DNA from: Apostichopus japonicus
Lineage: Eukaryota; Echinodermata; Holothuroidea; Aspidochirotida; Stichopodidae
Assembly (NCBI RefSeq): GCF_037975245.1
Contig: NC_092582.1
Span: 16,890,577 to 16,954,576, forward strand
Direction: 5' to 3'
DNA: 64,000 nucleotides
Shown: one piece after another, positions 12,541-24,995 of the stretch
Numbering within the stretch: the stretch's first letter is position 1
Layout: the number at the start of each line of letters is the position of its first letter
Made by a program: the position numbers and the translations under genes
The notes under the pieces: model-generated
What the model was told of the DNA's origin: nothing
The model's database searches: none
Seen by the model: only the letters and a program-made list of their open reading frames with translations

Positions 12541-14458
12541 AACAAGTAATTGAAATCATAACAAGTATTGTTCCTACAAGTTGGACTTTAAGGGCTTCTT
12601 AAGCCAATCTACAAAAAGGATAATATCCAGTTCGATTTAGATGCATGATATTCTTCAATCGAAGTTTGAAAGTTATTATTTCCATTTTAACTCCGTTTTG
12701 TGCTAAGATAATAGAAACCTCGTTATTATTTGTCACATCAATTGCTTCCGCTTACTGTAGTGCTGGTGCCACAGTTTCAAAACTTCTATCTGTAATCTTA
12801 TACTTTTGTATATGTCATTTTTGTCCCTTTTGTTTTGGTCTTGTATCTCTCTCGTGACTGCCATCTGAACTATGTTATGTGTCATCTCTATTTATAAATA
12901 TATTTTTGCCTCTTATACTTCCTTGGAGGATACATTGCGGATATAAACGGAAACGAAAACAAATAATCCACTTGGGGAAGATGGTTTTAAGTAGGCAGTA
13001 TTTTGAATGTTAATGTCAATGTTTGTACGTTGGATGTCGATATTTGGAGATTTTTTATTTCATAAAATATTATTTTTTGCTTCTTTTTAAAGAATTATGA
13101 GCTAAATAAAACTATAAAAAACACATTTAATGCCTAGCAATCTGTTTGTTGATACAATGATAGATAACCGATTTAGCACTTCCGTCGAGTGTAGGCCTAG
13201 TCGTGGTATCGATTTTATTTTGTTAACTTTATATCCATTCCTGGCATTGACGAAACTTGGTTGCCTATAACTACGGTGACACAAGTCTAATGTAATATTC
13301 ACGGTAGGCGGCTTAAAATATTTGAGTGAAAGCATTGGACAGTAAATGTATTTGTCAACTGGAATAAAAACACAAATATTAGCGAATATATGACATACTA
13401 CCGTATGGTATACATGCATGTTGGTACTCATTTTGCAAAATCATAACAGCTAGCTAGAAACGTTGGAAACAACTGACAAACAACTGTGGTTCAACAATGA
13501 CATTACAGTTGTTTGCTTCAAGTTCACTTCAGATGTATACTCATCTACAGTCTGGGAACAGTTTAACTTCAGAGATACCTGGAATTGAATCATTCAAATT
13601 TCACCGGGATGCCAGACGCAGTTATTTATGAGACCATGGATTAAGTATAACCCTTTCAGGATAATACTTTCATGATGGGACATTTAGGTTGAAATGGTAG
13701 TATAACAACAGTGTTTTACGAGGGGGAGGAGGCAGACAGGGGCCTCCATATTACCACCCAATGACATCGACTGGTTTAAGTCTGGTTAATCATCTTTTGC
13801 CTGTATGCAGTCAGATGGTTGTACAGCTATGGTTTTAATTTGGTTTACCCTGTTTGCCCATTATTCAACAAGCTTCGTTGGATATTTGGCATTTGTCAGG
13901 CTTTAAGTTTGATCATTGCCAGGATGCATGGTAAATGTCACATTAACATTTTATCGTTATTTACTGTAAGTAATTCCCAAACAAGAGACTGGCCAACATA
14001 ATAGCCGAAATAATTGTTTCTTGACCATGAAACACTTTGAAACCATAACAATCCAGTAACTCGAGGAAGACGAAACACCTTAAGTCTTGAAGAAGGGTAA
14101 ATAGAAATGTAGGAACATTATTTGTAAAATCATTTCTGACAAACAGCATGAATTCCAATTTTAGTTTACTACGAGATGAGTCTCGCAAAACATTTCTCTA
14201 ATAGCACAGCAAAATGAAATAATATTGCATAGGCATAGAAATTAGGGATGGAGGTAATCATTTTTAATATAATTTTTATAACGATATTTCTCATTCTTTT
14301 GTAATGAACGACAGTATGCCCATATATGTTCTGAACGAAATCACGTTAGACTTGTTGATATAATGATACTGTGGCCGTGCATATGCATACATTATCTTTA
14401 AAGTATATACTATACATATAACGTTATAATTAGCAGCTATTTATATATAGTATTCCCA
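12541..14458. other. No gene seen; intergenic
   Basis: Short open frames only. Nothing with motif or splice support. Confidence 0.5.
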
Positions 14459-14465
14459 TTTGAAC

Positions 14466-14772
14466 CACCCGATACACATAGAGAACACAGTTACTACTGT
14501 AAATCTTACAGTTTGTACCACAGTAAAAAGTGGATCGTGCTATAAATCGGTAGCATGCGCCATTAGGATTACAGTTAGAACTGAGGATATGTGTAATTCC
14601 AACAAATCCAGTTGTTTGGGATTTGTTGGAATTACAAATATCCTCAGTTCTTACTGTAAACTTAATAGCACATGCTACCGATATATCAGATTTGTCAGCA
14701 CGACCCAGTATTTACTGTGGTCTAAAACCTTAAATTTACAGTAGTTACTGTAATCTCTGTGTGAATCGGCTG
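14466..14772. mobile_element. Palindromic MITE, complete copy
   Basis: The 307-bp unit is one large inverted repeat: the left half is mirrored around a centre near 14625. Ends read CACCCGAT on the left and ATCGGCTG on the right, followed inward by ACAGTTACTACTGTAAAT-like sequence. It is flanked by a perfect 7-bp target duplication, TTTGAAC (14459-14465 and 14773-14779). No coding capacity. A 7-bp duplication is compatible with several cut-and-paste superfamilies, so none is assigned. Confidence 0.8.
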
Positions 14773-14779
14773 TTTGAAC

Positions 14780-16326
14780 AGGTGAAATGGGTTTCAGTTA
14801 TTCAGCGGTTATTTTAGGATTATTGATGAACGAACTGGCACTTAATTACGTTACACGATGCAATCTTAAGAAAGTTGTCACGTTTCAACATACTGCACGC
14901 GTTATGAACTGCAGGAACGGATGACGTGGCATATAGAATTGAAGAGACAATCTCGCTTACCTTGTTGTGAAATAGTATAGGAGTATATGTTACCTTTACC
15001 TACCAGTACGTTTCACTTTGTTCGGTCACGTCTCATACACTCGCTGTTCGCTAAAATCCCTTTTATGTCAAACGTATTAGTCCTATATGCTTGACACCAA
15101 GATATATGTGCGTTAATATAACAAGCTATATAAATCTAATCCCTTCAGTTCCTTTAATAGTTGCCAAAGGACCGAATATATGGTAAAATAGGGAGCATAC
15201 ATTTTCTAAATATTTCTCCCTGTATATAATTAAGAAGAACGCACCAACCGATTCCAAGTAATCAATAGGCATCGATTGAGATAGAGATAATACAGTCTTC
15301 TCATACAAAAAAACAATAGGAATTTACACACTATTTGGCCAAATTAATACTAACTCAAATATTTAATTAAAGTTGGTTAATGTAAGGTGATTGCTCAAAC
15401 CATTGCTTCACCTTCAAACAACTAACTTAACATTTACCAAAGTGTATTATTATTATGGTAAGACAAAGAAGACTATACCGAATACTTTTAGACATACAAA
15501 ATGAAATAAAACAACATAGTGTGCAATATTTGAGGGTTCTGTATCACATGGGAAAGACATATCTTTCACGTGCAGTTGAGTTACCCGCTCCGCGTTGGTT
15601 TCAGAGTTGCGTCTGTATTCTCATTTTTTTCCAATCTTAAAGTCTGTCCTTGAAATACGTGGACGAATACATTTCATCCCAAAAGTACTTTCACTAGTAT
15701 ACAAAGTTTTAAGCACGATACTGGTGAAAGAACTTTTGGGATGAAATGTATTCGTCCACTTATTTCCTATCCACGGCTTAGGTCACATTATATTCCATCA
15801 TTCAATCTGCACCTAAATATATTGAATGGACAGAGATTCTTTCATTTTTGCCATATACACCCGAAAAGTGTCTGCAGCCTCTGACCGGCTTGTAAACAAT
15901 GTTCCTATTGTTAGGAGGCTATTTGAATCCATTGGATATGTAACGTTGTGAGCGTCTTATATGTAGCTTCAATGTTAGCTCAATTAGTAATTCAATTAAT
16001 TAGTCAAACAAATCATTTAACAGGGAAAGCAATGCAAAAACAATTACACTAATTTATGTCACCAAACTTTCTGGGCGGTGGAATCAGGGCGGTTGGAACT
16101 TGAGGCTCCAAACAGGGGTTTGTGTACAAAATTTCGGTCAAAAATTCCAGTATTTTTTGTTTTCAACAAAAGAACCGTTTTTATTGAATTTTTGCAACAA
16201 CGTAGAACGTTCGAATTAATCTTACAGTTTTCATTCATCTTTAAAAAAAAATTGCAACAAACTAGCACTTTCTTTAAATTAATAATGATTAACTAAAAAA
16301 AAATGAAAAAAGGGGTTCTTTTAGCT
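14780..16326. other. No gene seen; contains a long hairpin
   Basis: Apart from the hairpin at 15651-15767 only short open frames are seen. Confidence 0.5.
15651..15767. repeat. Long hairpin (about 50-bp arms)
   Basis: The left arm (15651-15700) including GTGGACGAATACATTTCATC returns inverted at 15718-15767 with few mismatches around an 17-bp loop. Could be a tiny foldback element. I see no target duplication. Confidence 0.65.
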
Positions 16327-16333
16327 TCAAAAT

Positions 16334-17195
16334 CCCCCGATACTCACAGAGAACACAGTAACTTCCATAAATCGTACAGTTTTGTACCACAATAAAAACT
16401 GGAACGTGCTATAAATCGGCAGCACGTGCAATTAGGATTACAGTAAGAACTGGGGATATGTGTAATATCAACAAATCCAGTTTGATGGGGGTTATTTTGT
16501 TGGGGGGGGGGATTTCTACGGCAAGATGTAACATGGACAAATACGTGAATAACAATGGTCGTAGACTAATTGATTTGTGTCGATGCCTTGCACTGTCGAT
16601 TGCGTTATTATACTTCCCCAGAACTATACTTCCAAATATTGATGAATTATATGTAGATATCTTCGATAATTTAATGTCCGATAAGCATAACCCAATTTTT
16701 GTAAAGTTCCTGAATAGGAACCCCGGTGGTCATTCACACTGATAGAAGCGTTTCAAAGTGGTAAAAGTAATATTGATGTTCGGGAAAAGCCTCAAAGAAA
16801 GTTCTAAGGAAGGATGAGAGGAGGGATGACTTTAGGAACTTTGTAAGTAATACTGACCTTAGCAACATTTCGGAACGTCTTGATGGTATCCAGCCGATTC
16901 ACACAGCGAGATTACAGTAACTACTGTAAATCTAAAGTTTTGTACCACAGTAAATACTGGATCGTGCTGACAAATCTGATAAATCGGTAGCATGTGCTAT
17001 TACGTTTACAGTAAGAACTGAGGATATTTGTAATTCCAACAAATTTGTTGGAATTACACATATCCTCAGTTCTAACTGTAATCCTCATAGCACATGCTAC
17101 CGATTTAGCAGAATTGTTAGCACAATCCAGTTTTTACTGTGGTACAAAGTGTTAATATTTACAGTAGTTACTGTAATTTCTGTGTAAATCAGCTG
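16334..17195. mobile_element. Composite palindromic MITE carrying a LINE fragment
   Basis: Three parts in order: a left half-arm of the MITE family (16334 to about 16485, stopping at the palindrome centre), a LINE endonuclease-region fragment (about 16500-16888) and a complete palindromic MITE (16891-17195). The whole unit is flanked by a perfect 7-bp duplication TCAAAAT (16327-16333 and 17196-17202), the same length as for the intact copy at 14466-14772. The inner MITE alone has no matching flanks. It therefore seems to have moved as one 862-bp unit. Confidence 0.7.
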
Positions 17196-17202
17196 TCAAA
17201 AT

Positions 17203-19450
17203 GGGTACGAACTATTAATGGAATTAGATTTTCACAACACCGAGGGGGCACGTATGCCCTGTTCCTCGGCTTCATCTCCCTGCAATGACTTGTCACTGAA
17301 TCACCATTGCTGTGCAGGATCATAACAGGACAAATGGAACAAGGACAATATGCATCCTTTCATGTTCTTTACACTTACCTCATGTGTAAGCTGTCACATG
17401 TGTGTGTGTGTGACTAACATAACATTTAATACCCCTCTAGTTTAAACGTTCCTATAGTGACGGGGGTCCTATAGATATATAACACAACAAGTACAAATTA
17501 AGATTAAGTGAACAGGTAAAATGTCTGTCTGTTCTTTATTCACTGCTGTCTCGGACCATATACTTTTCCCCACAACTCCTGAACCAATCCAACGCACATA
17601 TACATAAAGCTCAAGAATATCACTATATTGTAAGAGCAGGGAGTTGTTCCATAACAACTCACTGGTAAGAGTATCAAACGCTGTACAAGACTAACAATAG
17701 GGGACACTCTCCATGCATGATGAAATGCAATAGGCCACCTAAGGTGCAGAAATTGAGTTATGCAAGTACATGCTGTCACCTAATACCCATGCGAAGTTGC
17801 CTTTGGACATGCGTAGTCGGCTGGAGAGCGTCCCCTGTAATACGGATGGAAGAAGGCTAAATATATCATCGAAAAACAAAATTACTAGACAGGGTAACAG
17901 ACTGTGACAGTGTTGTACAAATCATTCATCCTCTCCGTCTATCAGACGGCATATTGAACCCCGTTCTTTTTAAAGAAGCTTAGCTCATTTTAATATAATT
18001 TATAATCTGTTCTTTTGTTATATTATATGCTGATGTCGTCATGTACTAAATTTCCATTTCTCTCTTCTGTACGTATATTACTGTTAATGAAATATGATGC
18101 GTGTTGATAACGCGAACGAAATACTAAATTGTCCTCCAATCATCACGTTTATACGAACGTCGTTAAGTGATTCGTCCATCCTCTCCACGTCGATCGAGTT
18201 TTGTTCTCAAGTTCAAGCATGGACATTTCAGAATCGTATATTGTACAATGAAAGCTCACACGCGTTGTTCTCAGCACTCTCAGCTTCTATTCACACTTGT
18301 TCTTGCTTCCCTCGTCGAACTTGAAAGCCACGCAACAATAGCAATTATGTATGCACTGTGTGACTTCACACCTCTCAATTCTAGTTCAAGCATTCCTCGC
18401 ATGAACATTCTTCCACAAATGTGTCATGTGTTGCTTCTGCCATGCTGTCACAAAACATTCGTCCTTCATAATACAACTAACTTCGCACAAGCGGGATGGT
18501 ATTGTACCTCAAAACTCACATTTCTTTTCAATAGCAAATATAGCAAAACAGAAAAGCGTTTGAAAGCTAGCTGTCGTACTTACATATACCTGTAATAGAA
18601 AATGAAGGAAATGGATGAGTTATATGATTGAGAGGACCTCATAAGAACCTTGGGATGTTCGGTAAGAAAACAAATTGACAATTACAATGTTGTGCCTATT
18701 GCTACTATGCATCATTTTATGAGTTTGAGAGGAAGTGGTGTAAAAGTCCCCCCCACACCCTACCCCCTCAATCAATTATATCATCATATAACAAAGAACA
18801 CGTCCGGACATTTTTTCAATTTTGACATTCTCATTAAAAGGACACTTGTTATTGCTATTGCTATATCGCTACGAGTATCGCTATTGTTATTGCCATTGTC
18901 ATTGCAATTATTTTTATTATTATTATATATAATATATATATATATATAATATAGTATACCTATACGATAACTACGATAACAGCAAATAGGTATACTATAT
19001 TATGTACTTGCTCTACTGCTCTGTATTGATCCCTTTTGCAACTGGAAGTGAACATCTGAATCTTTGTTATAGGGATGTGGGCCTCAATGATAATACGGTA
19101 TACCTGAATTTTGATTGGATTGTGAAGAAAGTCAGCCAACTCACCGGCGCATTGTATGTTGGACAGATAAGGTCATCGAGCTGCAGAAATGTAGCAAATG
19201 GTCTATTATCTATGTCCGGATTTCTATTTCTATAGTAGTGTCGGGATAACTGTGTCATCGATAAAACTAACATAGTACACCAGTCTTGGGAATCGTATCC
19301 CTGATGAGAAAATATATTTAATACGAAACATATTTACCATGTTCAAAGTGTCACAGGAAAAAGTGAAAACGATTCTTACAAAAACAAAAGTAAAACTACT
19401 TACCGTATATGAAATTGTAGAACCATATAAACGAGCAAAATAAAACGAAA
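17203..19450. other. No gene seen; simple sequence
   Basis: Short open frames without support, including a 142-codon frame at 18167-18595 with no recognisable domain. Simple sequence (ATTGCT-like, ATT and TA runs) spans 18845-18955. Confidence 0.45.
18947..19003. repeat. Perfect 18-bp inverted repeat
   Basis: ATAATATAGTATACCTAT at 18947-18964 returns inverted at 18986-19003 with a 21-bp loop, directly after a TA-rich tract. Confidence 0.65.
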
Positions 19451-19454
19451 CAGT

Positions 19455-20208
19455 TGATGAAAGTCATAGTAGTGTATATTCAAACGTTTTCGAAGATTTC
19501 CCATCTTCCTCGTCAGGAAATAGATAACAATATAGTCACTTATGTGTAGTGCACACGAAAGTTGTAGTATTAATGTTGACTATCCATGTTCAAAGATATA
19601 GGAGGTTCTAAAATAAGTTGAGTATATAAGACGATCCATGTTGAAATAGTTGATTGTTTAAAACGGGTTTGAGTTTCTTGATGTACAGTGCCTCCTTAAT
19701 TTTAACTTCAAAGTCTGTATAGCCGCTGTCTATGACACTAAAGTTGGTGATGTTAGCTGTTTGGCAGTCTATACAGTGAGTGATATGCTCATAGATTGCA
19801 GATTTGTTAGGTAAGTGCTCTTTGACCCTTGTAGCCAGATGTCTTTTAGTCTTACCGATGTAAGTTTGGTTCTTATCACAGGAACCTTCAAATGAATAGA
19901 TGACATTGGCTTTAAGGGTCATGGGGGTCTTAACTTTCAAAGAAAAGTAATCACCAACTTTAAACGTTTTGAAAACTATAATACACTTCTTGTTAATGCC
20001 TCGAAAATGTTTAGTTAAGGATCTCTTGAAATTTAGTGAAGGGTGACCTATGAATGGAATGGTAATCATGTACTTACTGTCATCATCCTTATCCTGATTA
20101 TCCACGTCAGAACTAAGTTTCTTATTGAGGAATTTGTTTACACACTCTTCCAAAATCCTGCTGGGATAACCGTTATGGTATAAAATCTCTTTGAATTTGA
20201 AATTGTAA
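19455..20208 (-). mobile_element. Penelope-like element 3' fragment with GIY-YIG endonuclease
   Basis: The open frame at 20153-19608 (minus) encodes 181 residues ending in a GIY-YIG nuclease domain: VIYSFEGSC (GIY part), QTYIGKTKRHLATRVKEH (YIG part and Arg), then KIKEALYIKKLKPVLNNQ (Glu and Asn). In-frame coding extends upstream to about 20208 (EILYHNGYPSRILEE). This is the C-terminal end of Penelope-like retroelements, which use the nuclease to open target DNA. The reverse transcriptase is missing, so the copy is 5' truncated. The 3' side at 19510-19480 contains a GACGAGGAAGATGGGAAATC sequence of the kind seen near these elements' ends. Confidence 0.8.
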
Positions 20209-22255
20209 TAGTGCAGTATATTTTGTATTTATAAAGTATGTTGTGTCTCACAGAAAAAAATAAAGTAATGTTATCTTCCATGATGAAAATACACCTTCTT
20301 TCAGTTGAAAAATGTCCAAAGGCTGCTAGACAATGATTATTTTAGCATGATAGCTTAATTTTGCAGAAGGCAAGTTCTGCAAAGCCTCACCGGTATCGTT
20401 CAATCAAGTTATTCTTCATACTCATCTATATTGTATTTTATTCTGCAGTTTTACTACATGTTTTGTGTCATATATTTATTTCCTGTTACATAGCGCTTTA
20501 GAGCACTTTGTGGATTTTACGCTTTATGAAATAAATTATTATTATTAATTCGAAATTATGGTAAATTTAAATAATCGAGCGTTAGGCAAGTAACCAACCT
20601 TTATTCTAAATGACTTTATTATTTGAGTTTGATACAAATATGTTGATAACAATAAAGAAAACACACCAATAATTGCAGATTGAAAAGTGCGTTCATTTAT
20701 ACCAAACTGTGGCACGCTTAATGCCCACAATCAGCATGAGGGTCAAATTGGCACCTGGCTCACTACTTAAGCTTCCATTCATATGGGGTCCTGTCACTAA
20801 ATCATTTGCCCCTTTTAGCATTATAGAAGCGGTAATGTAAATACCATATGACGTTTTCCTTAATTCGTAATAACATATTAACCTAAAAGTAAGCCACTTC
20901 TGACCTGCAGTATTTTACCACCAAAATACAAATTGCTTCGAAGTTGAACGGGGAAAAGACTATGGGATAAAACGTTCTTGACAGTGGGTTAAAATAGGAA
21001 ACCATGATGATTTACTTTAAAATACTTAGACAAAATATTAATACGAATTAGTTGTTTCTTGACGTTAATTGATGACCAATTTGATCAGCGTTAAGAGTAG
21101 ATAATAGTATAATATTATTTCAAGGTAAGTATGAAAGGATCAACTACTCGTTGTGACTATGTATTAGAGGAAAGACGTAAGAGAAAGTTGATGAGAAGAA
21201 CGCATGGAGGGTCCTACTTCTATTTGTTGCCTCCTCTTCCCCTTCAAAACTGTAAAATGTACGGAAAGTTGCAAATGTTATGTATTTATGAATGTGAACA
21301 TGACAATACAGTTTATGAGATAAATCATATAGTATATATCGACATGGAGAACTATTATCATATAAAGGTAAGAACACACACAAGCATATTTAACATTGGT
21401 ATTTTGAAAACTCAATATCAAGATCTTTATCTCTTATTCGACTTCTCAGTGGGAGAGTAACATCTTGACTTGATGTTAAACCCTAATTTGCTCCATGCAG
21501 AGGATCACAGTATACTGATGGGTCTGTGAAATATTGTCATCAGGGGGTGATGTTAGTCAAAAGCTTTATGTTCTAAACCTACCAAATAAAATCACCTCAT
21601 TGAAGGTCTGATAGATTTTGATTTTTGGTAGAAGTATTGGTATTATTATATTCTTCTTTTGGGAAAGATTTCAACTATGATCTACATCTTAATTGCAAAA
21701 TTACATCATTGACACTTGCTCGTGCAATATGCATTCACAAACTGTCACCAAATTGATAAGAATTCATCAATCATCGCCATATGAATGTGATTTTGACTGA
21801 AACATGAAGACATATAACAGCATAGTTGCAATGCAATCTTTCCAGCCATCAGAATATTTGTTTAATGAGGATGTTAAAAAGATAGTCCAGCCTAAAAGAG
21901 AAAAAAAAAACATTCCGCTTTTTTCTTGGGCTGGTTAACGAGATGTTTCAAGTTCAGGTTCAAATGTCGCAAACGGACTCTAGAGATTGAATTGTACTGT
22001 ACCAGGATTCTAAGAAATATAATACACTTTCATCAGCCACCTTTTGTATGGACTATCCTGTTAACAACACTCATAAATGGGTCTGAGATTAACGGCATTT
22101 TAGCTTACCAGATCACGTGCCTCGCATAATCCTCTAATCACAGTTTCTGTTGTTTTTTGCTCGCAATTAAAACGGTAACACTGTCCTATAGGAAAGTGGG
22201 TCTGTATGAACATTAAAAAAAATAAATATTATTATATGAATTATATAAATATATA
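20209..22255. other. No gene seen; intergenic
   Basis: No motif-bearing frame. Ordinary AT-rich DNA. Confidence 0.5.
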
Positions 22256-22262
22256 TAGATGT

Positions 22263-22295
<33 letters not shown>

Positions 22296-22420
22296 AATGA
22301 AACGTAATGAGAAGGAAAATCCAAAACAGTGAAAAAAACTTCCAATCTCCACCGGGATTCGAACCCGGGCCTCTGGCTTTGTACGCGGACACCCTAACCA
22401 ACTAGGCCATGGACGCTGAT
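22256..22420 (-). mobile_element. tRNA-derived SINE copy A
   Basis: On the minus strand the head reads GCGTCCATGGCCTAGTTGG (A box) to GGTTCGAATCCCGGTGG (B box), followed by a body with TTTTTTCACTGTTTTGGAT and CTCATTACGTTTC, then a (TA)n tail at 22295-22256. The same unit recurs at 22656-22760, 51163-51291, 51300-51383 and 51430-51540. Confidence 0.75.
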
Positions 22421-22655
22421 TGTATGTCTAGAGGTTCAAAACTGGTAAGGAAGGTCGTAATTTCACTGTAAGCGTCTGACACCTGTATCGAACAATACTA
22501 GTTCTGTTTTTAGTGACATATTTTGCCTTACTCTAGAGATCAAACATGATGCTAACCAACTTGAAAATCATTTGTGATTCCTAAAGCCGGATCTCGGAAG
22601 AGATACCTTGAACAGACTTTATGTTAATGGAATGGAGGTAAACGACAAAGGCAAA

Positions 22656-22760
22656 TGAATATATATAAATGAAACGTAATGAGAAGGAAAATCCAGAACA
22701 GTGAAAAACTTCCAGCCTCCACCGGGATTCGAACCCGGGCCTCCCGCTTTGTACGCGGAC
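22656..22760 (-). mobile_element. SINE copy B, 5' truncated
   Basis: Same SINE family as 22256-22420. It keeps the B-box part and body but stops at GTCCGCGTAC, losing the A-box end, and runs into ATATA on its 3' side. Confidence 0.7.
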
Positions 22761-22783
22761 AAATATAGCTAAACACTCATAGC

Positions 22784-22870
<87 letters not shown>
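22784..22870. repeat. (TA)n microsatellite
   Basis: Nearly pure TA dinucleotides with a few TG steps, beside SINE copy B. Confidence 0.9.
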
Positions 22871-22872
<2 letters not shown>

Positions 22873-22882
22873 GCGATTCCAT

Positions 22883-24995
22883 GGTAACTCGCATTACACT
22901 TTTTCCTGTTTTTATAATCCAAGTGCTGTGGCTTGAATATGGGTAAGTGTAATTCCTCAATTTTCTGTGGTGTTATATCAAAAATTCATAACTACAAAAT
23001 GAAATTATCAAGAACTATAATTATGTTCGCCTTAATGTATGGTGCGCTTCCAAATATCGGTAACTCGCATTACGGAAAAAGGACACCTGAAAAATTGACA
23101 CCGGTACAAAATGGCACCGTGCTCAAACAAAGAGTGATGTTTTCAATTGCATACATGTACAAGATATCTACCCCACTGATGTTTATATATCAGCAGTAGA
23201 AAATATGAAACAACTTCAAATGTGGTATAGAGGGGGGAAAGTCTGGTAACTCGCATTACGGTAACTCGCATTACACTTTGTCCAGTCATCGATTTTGCTC
23301 TTTATTGATCAAATTCTTTGAAAAAGATATGCTTCAAAGTCATTTTTTAAACACTTGGAACTCTTAGAAATTCTTAGAAACTGTAAAACACTTTACAAAA
23401 CTTTTAACAACAATTAGCAAAAACTTTATCCATCCTGACAATTATATCAATAATAATCGAAGCTGATTGAACCAGAAAATTCAACTGAACAATTGTTGAT
23501 TAACAAGTTTGCAATGTCCATTCTTGAATTATCAATCCAAATTTCCAATCAAGCTAATCCAAGCAAAACTGGTAGCTCTCCGCTTCCATTTTAATGTCTC
23601 AAAACATGTACTGAAAGTTAAACAGGTTCAAAGCTTATAGTGAATTACAATAAAAGTTTCTTTGGCATGTTGATTTGTGATTGGAACTTCGAAAAATTGT
23701 ACTTAGGGTTCTTAGGAAAAGCATGAAACTAATAAAACAATCCTCGTCCCTAATTCTATCAGTATAATAACATTATCAACAATAACACAATAGATGTATC
23801 ATCATGCAGAATGAGGGCATGATGGTAGGCCATTCTAGATAACCTTGAATGAATGGTGTTTTGTATCAAATTAGAATTTTCATGCAAACTTGATATGGCA
23901 ACGACTATTAGCAATCAAAGACACTCCCAACTTCTTTATCATCTGGCTTCAACGATAGAAAGTGTTGTCATCCATGTGGTTCGGCCATTTCCAGTTTATC
24001 GATCGTTCCTGTGAAATCCGGTGGCCTGCTCTATTTTGTGTAATTTGGGTATTTGAAATGCTTTGGAGTAAAGGTTGATTTTCACATTGTAGTGACTTAA
24101 GCCACTCATATTGGGGAAGGGTTTTGCACATCATGATATTTGGGAACACACATTTGACTTGGTAAACCACAACAATCTATCCCAACTGACCAAGCCTCCG
24201 CAACACCGTCCCTCCCCCCCCGTGGCCCCAATCTTCCCTTCTGCAAAATCCCCTTCAGCCCCCCCCCCCTCTGCCCATCCCCACTAATTCCGAGGTGCCC
24301 AAACCCTTGGCAACATCAGTTTCATATCAAGAATTATTTCCATCAGGATGTAAGGCACATTATAATGGCCATGATTTACAATATTTGCCCATCCAAGAAC
24401 ATACTAGATTACTATGTGATAGGCTACAGACTAATATAGCCTAAGCTCTCACAATTTGTCCTAAATATTGTATTAAGCAATTAATATCCCATGAAAAAAT
24501 GTTAATGTTAAAATGGAGAAAGGATGTTCTTACTTTACTCATTTGATGATGTCACAGTTGAATGCAACATGGGAGGTCCGTGATTCCACAAAGGTCAGGT
24601 GTTAAAATCATCAATGTCTGTTGAAACTGTCCTAAGGGTCACATGTGATGTAACGGAGGTTGCAGTGCATTCTGGGTACAGGAAGTACCTACTGTGCACA
24701 CCTTATAAAAGTATATATTGGGCTCTATTGCTTTGTTGATCAGTAGTACTGCAAGTGTGCTTTGTTAGATTGGAATAATATATGGTAACTCGCATTACAG
24801 AGGTAACTCGCATTACTGGTAACTCGCATTACAGTTTTCAATGGCTCTTTATATCTATATACTAGGTACATTTCTAATTCTTTCAACTATTGATATACTC
24901 TTTACTTTGACTAGAAGCATAATATGTAATGGCAGGAAATTATCTGCTGCAGTGAAAAAAAGTTAAAAACTTGGTCTCTCGGTAACTCGTATTAC
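22883..24995 (+). repeat. Eight dispersed copies of a 15-bp motif
   Basis: GGTAACTCGCATTAC occurs at 22883, 23059, 23245, 23260, 24784, 24802, 24818 and, with one change, 24981, all on the plus strand. Some copies are back to back (15-18 bp apart), others 170-1500 bp apart. The motif is an interrupted palindrome (GTAA...TTAC). In two places it reads as GNSHY in frame, but no continuous gene exists. The DNA between copies is not itself repeated. Confidence 0.7.

Noticed and set aside
18167-18595. 142-codon open frame
   Set aside because: Low-complexity Ser/Thr/Cys mixture, no domain, no splice context, overlapping frame on the same strand.
22318-22412. tRNA gene on the minus strand
   Set aside because: A and B boxes are present, but the unit has no closing acceptor stem, has a conserved non-tRNA body and a TA tail, and occurs five times: it is a SINE.
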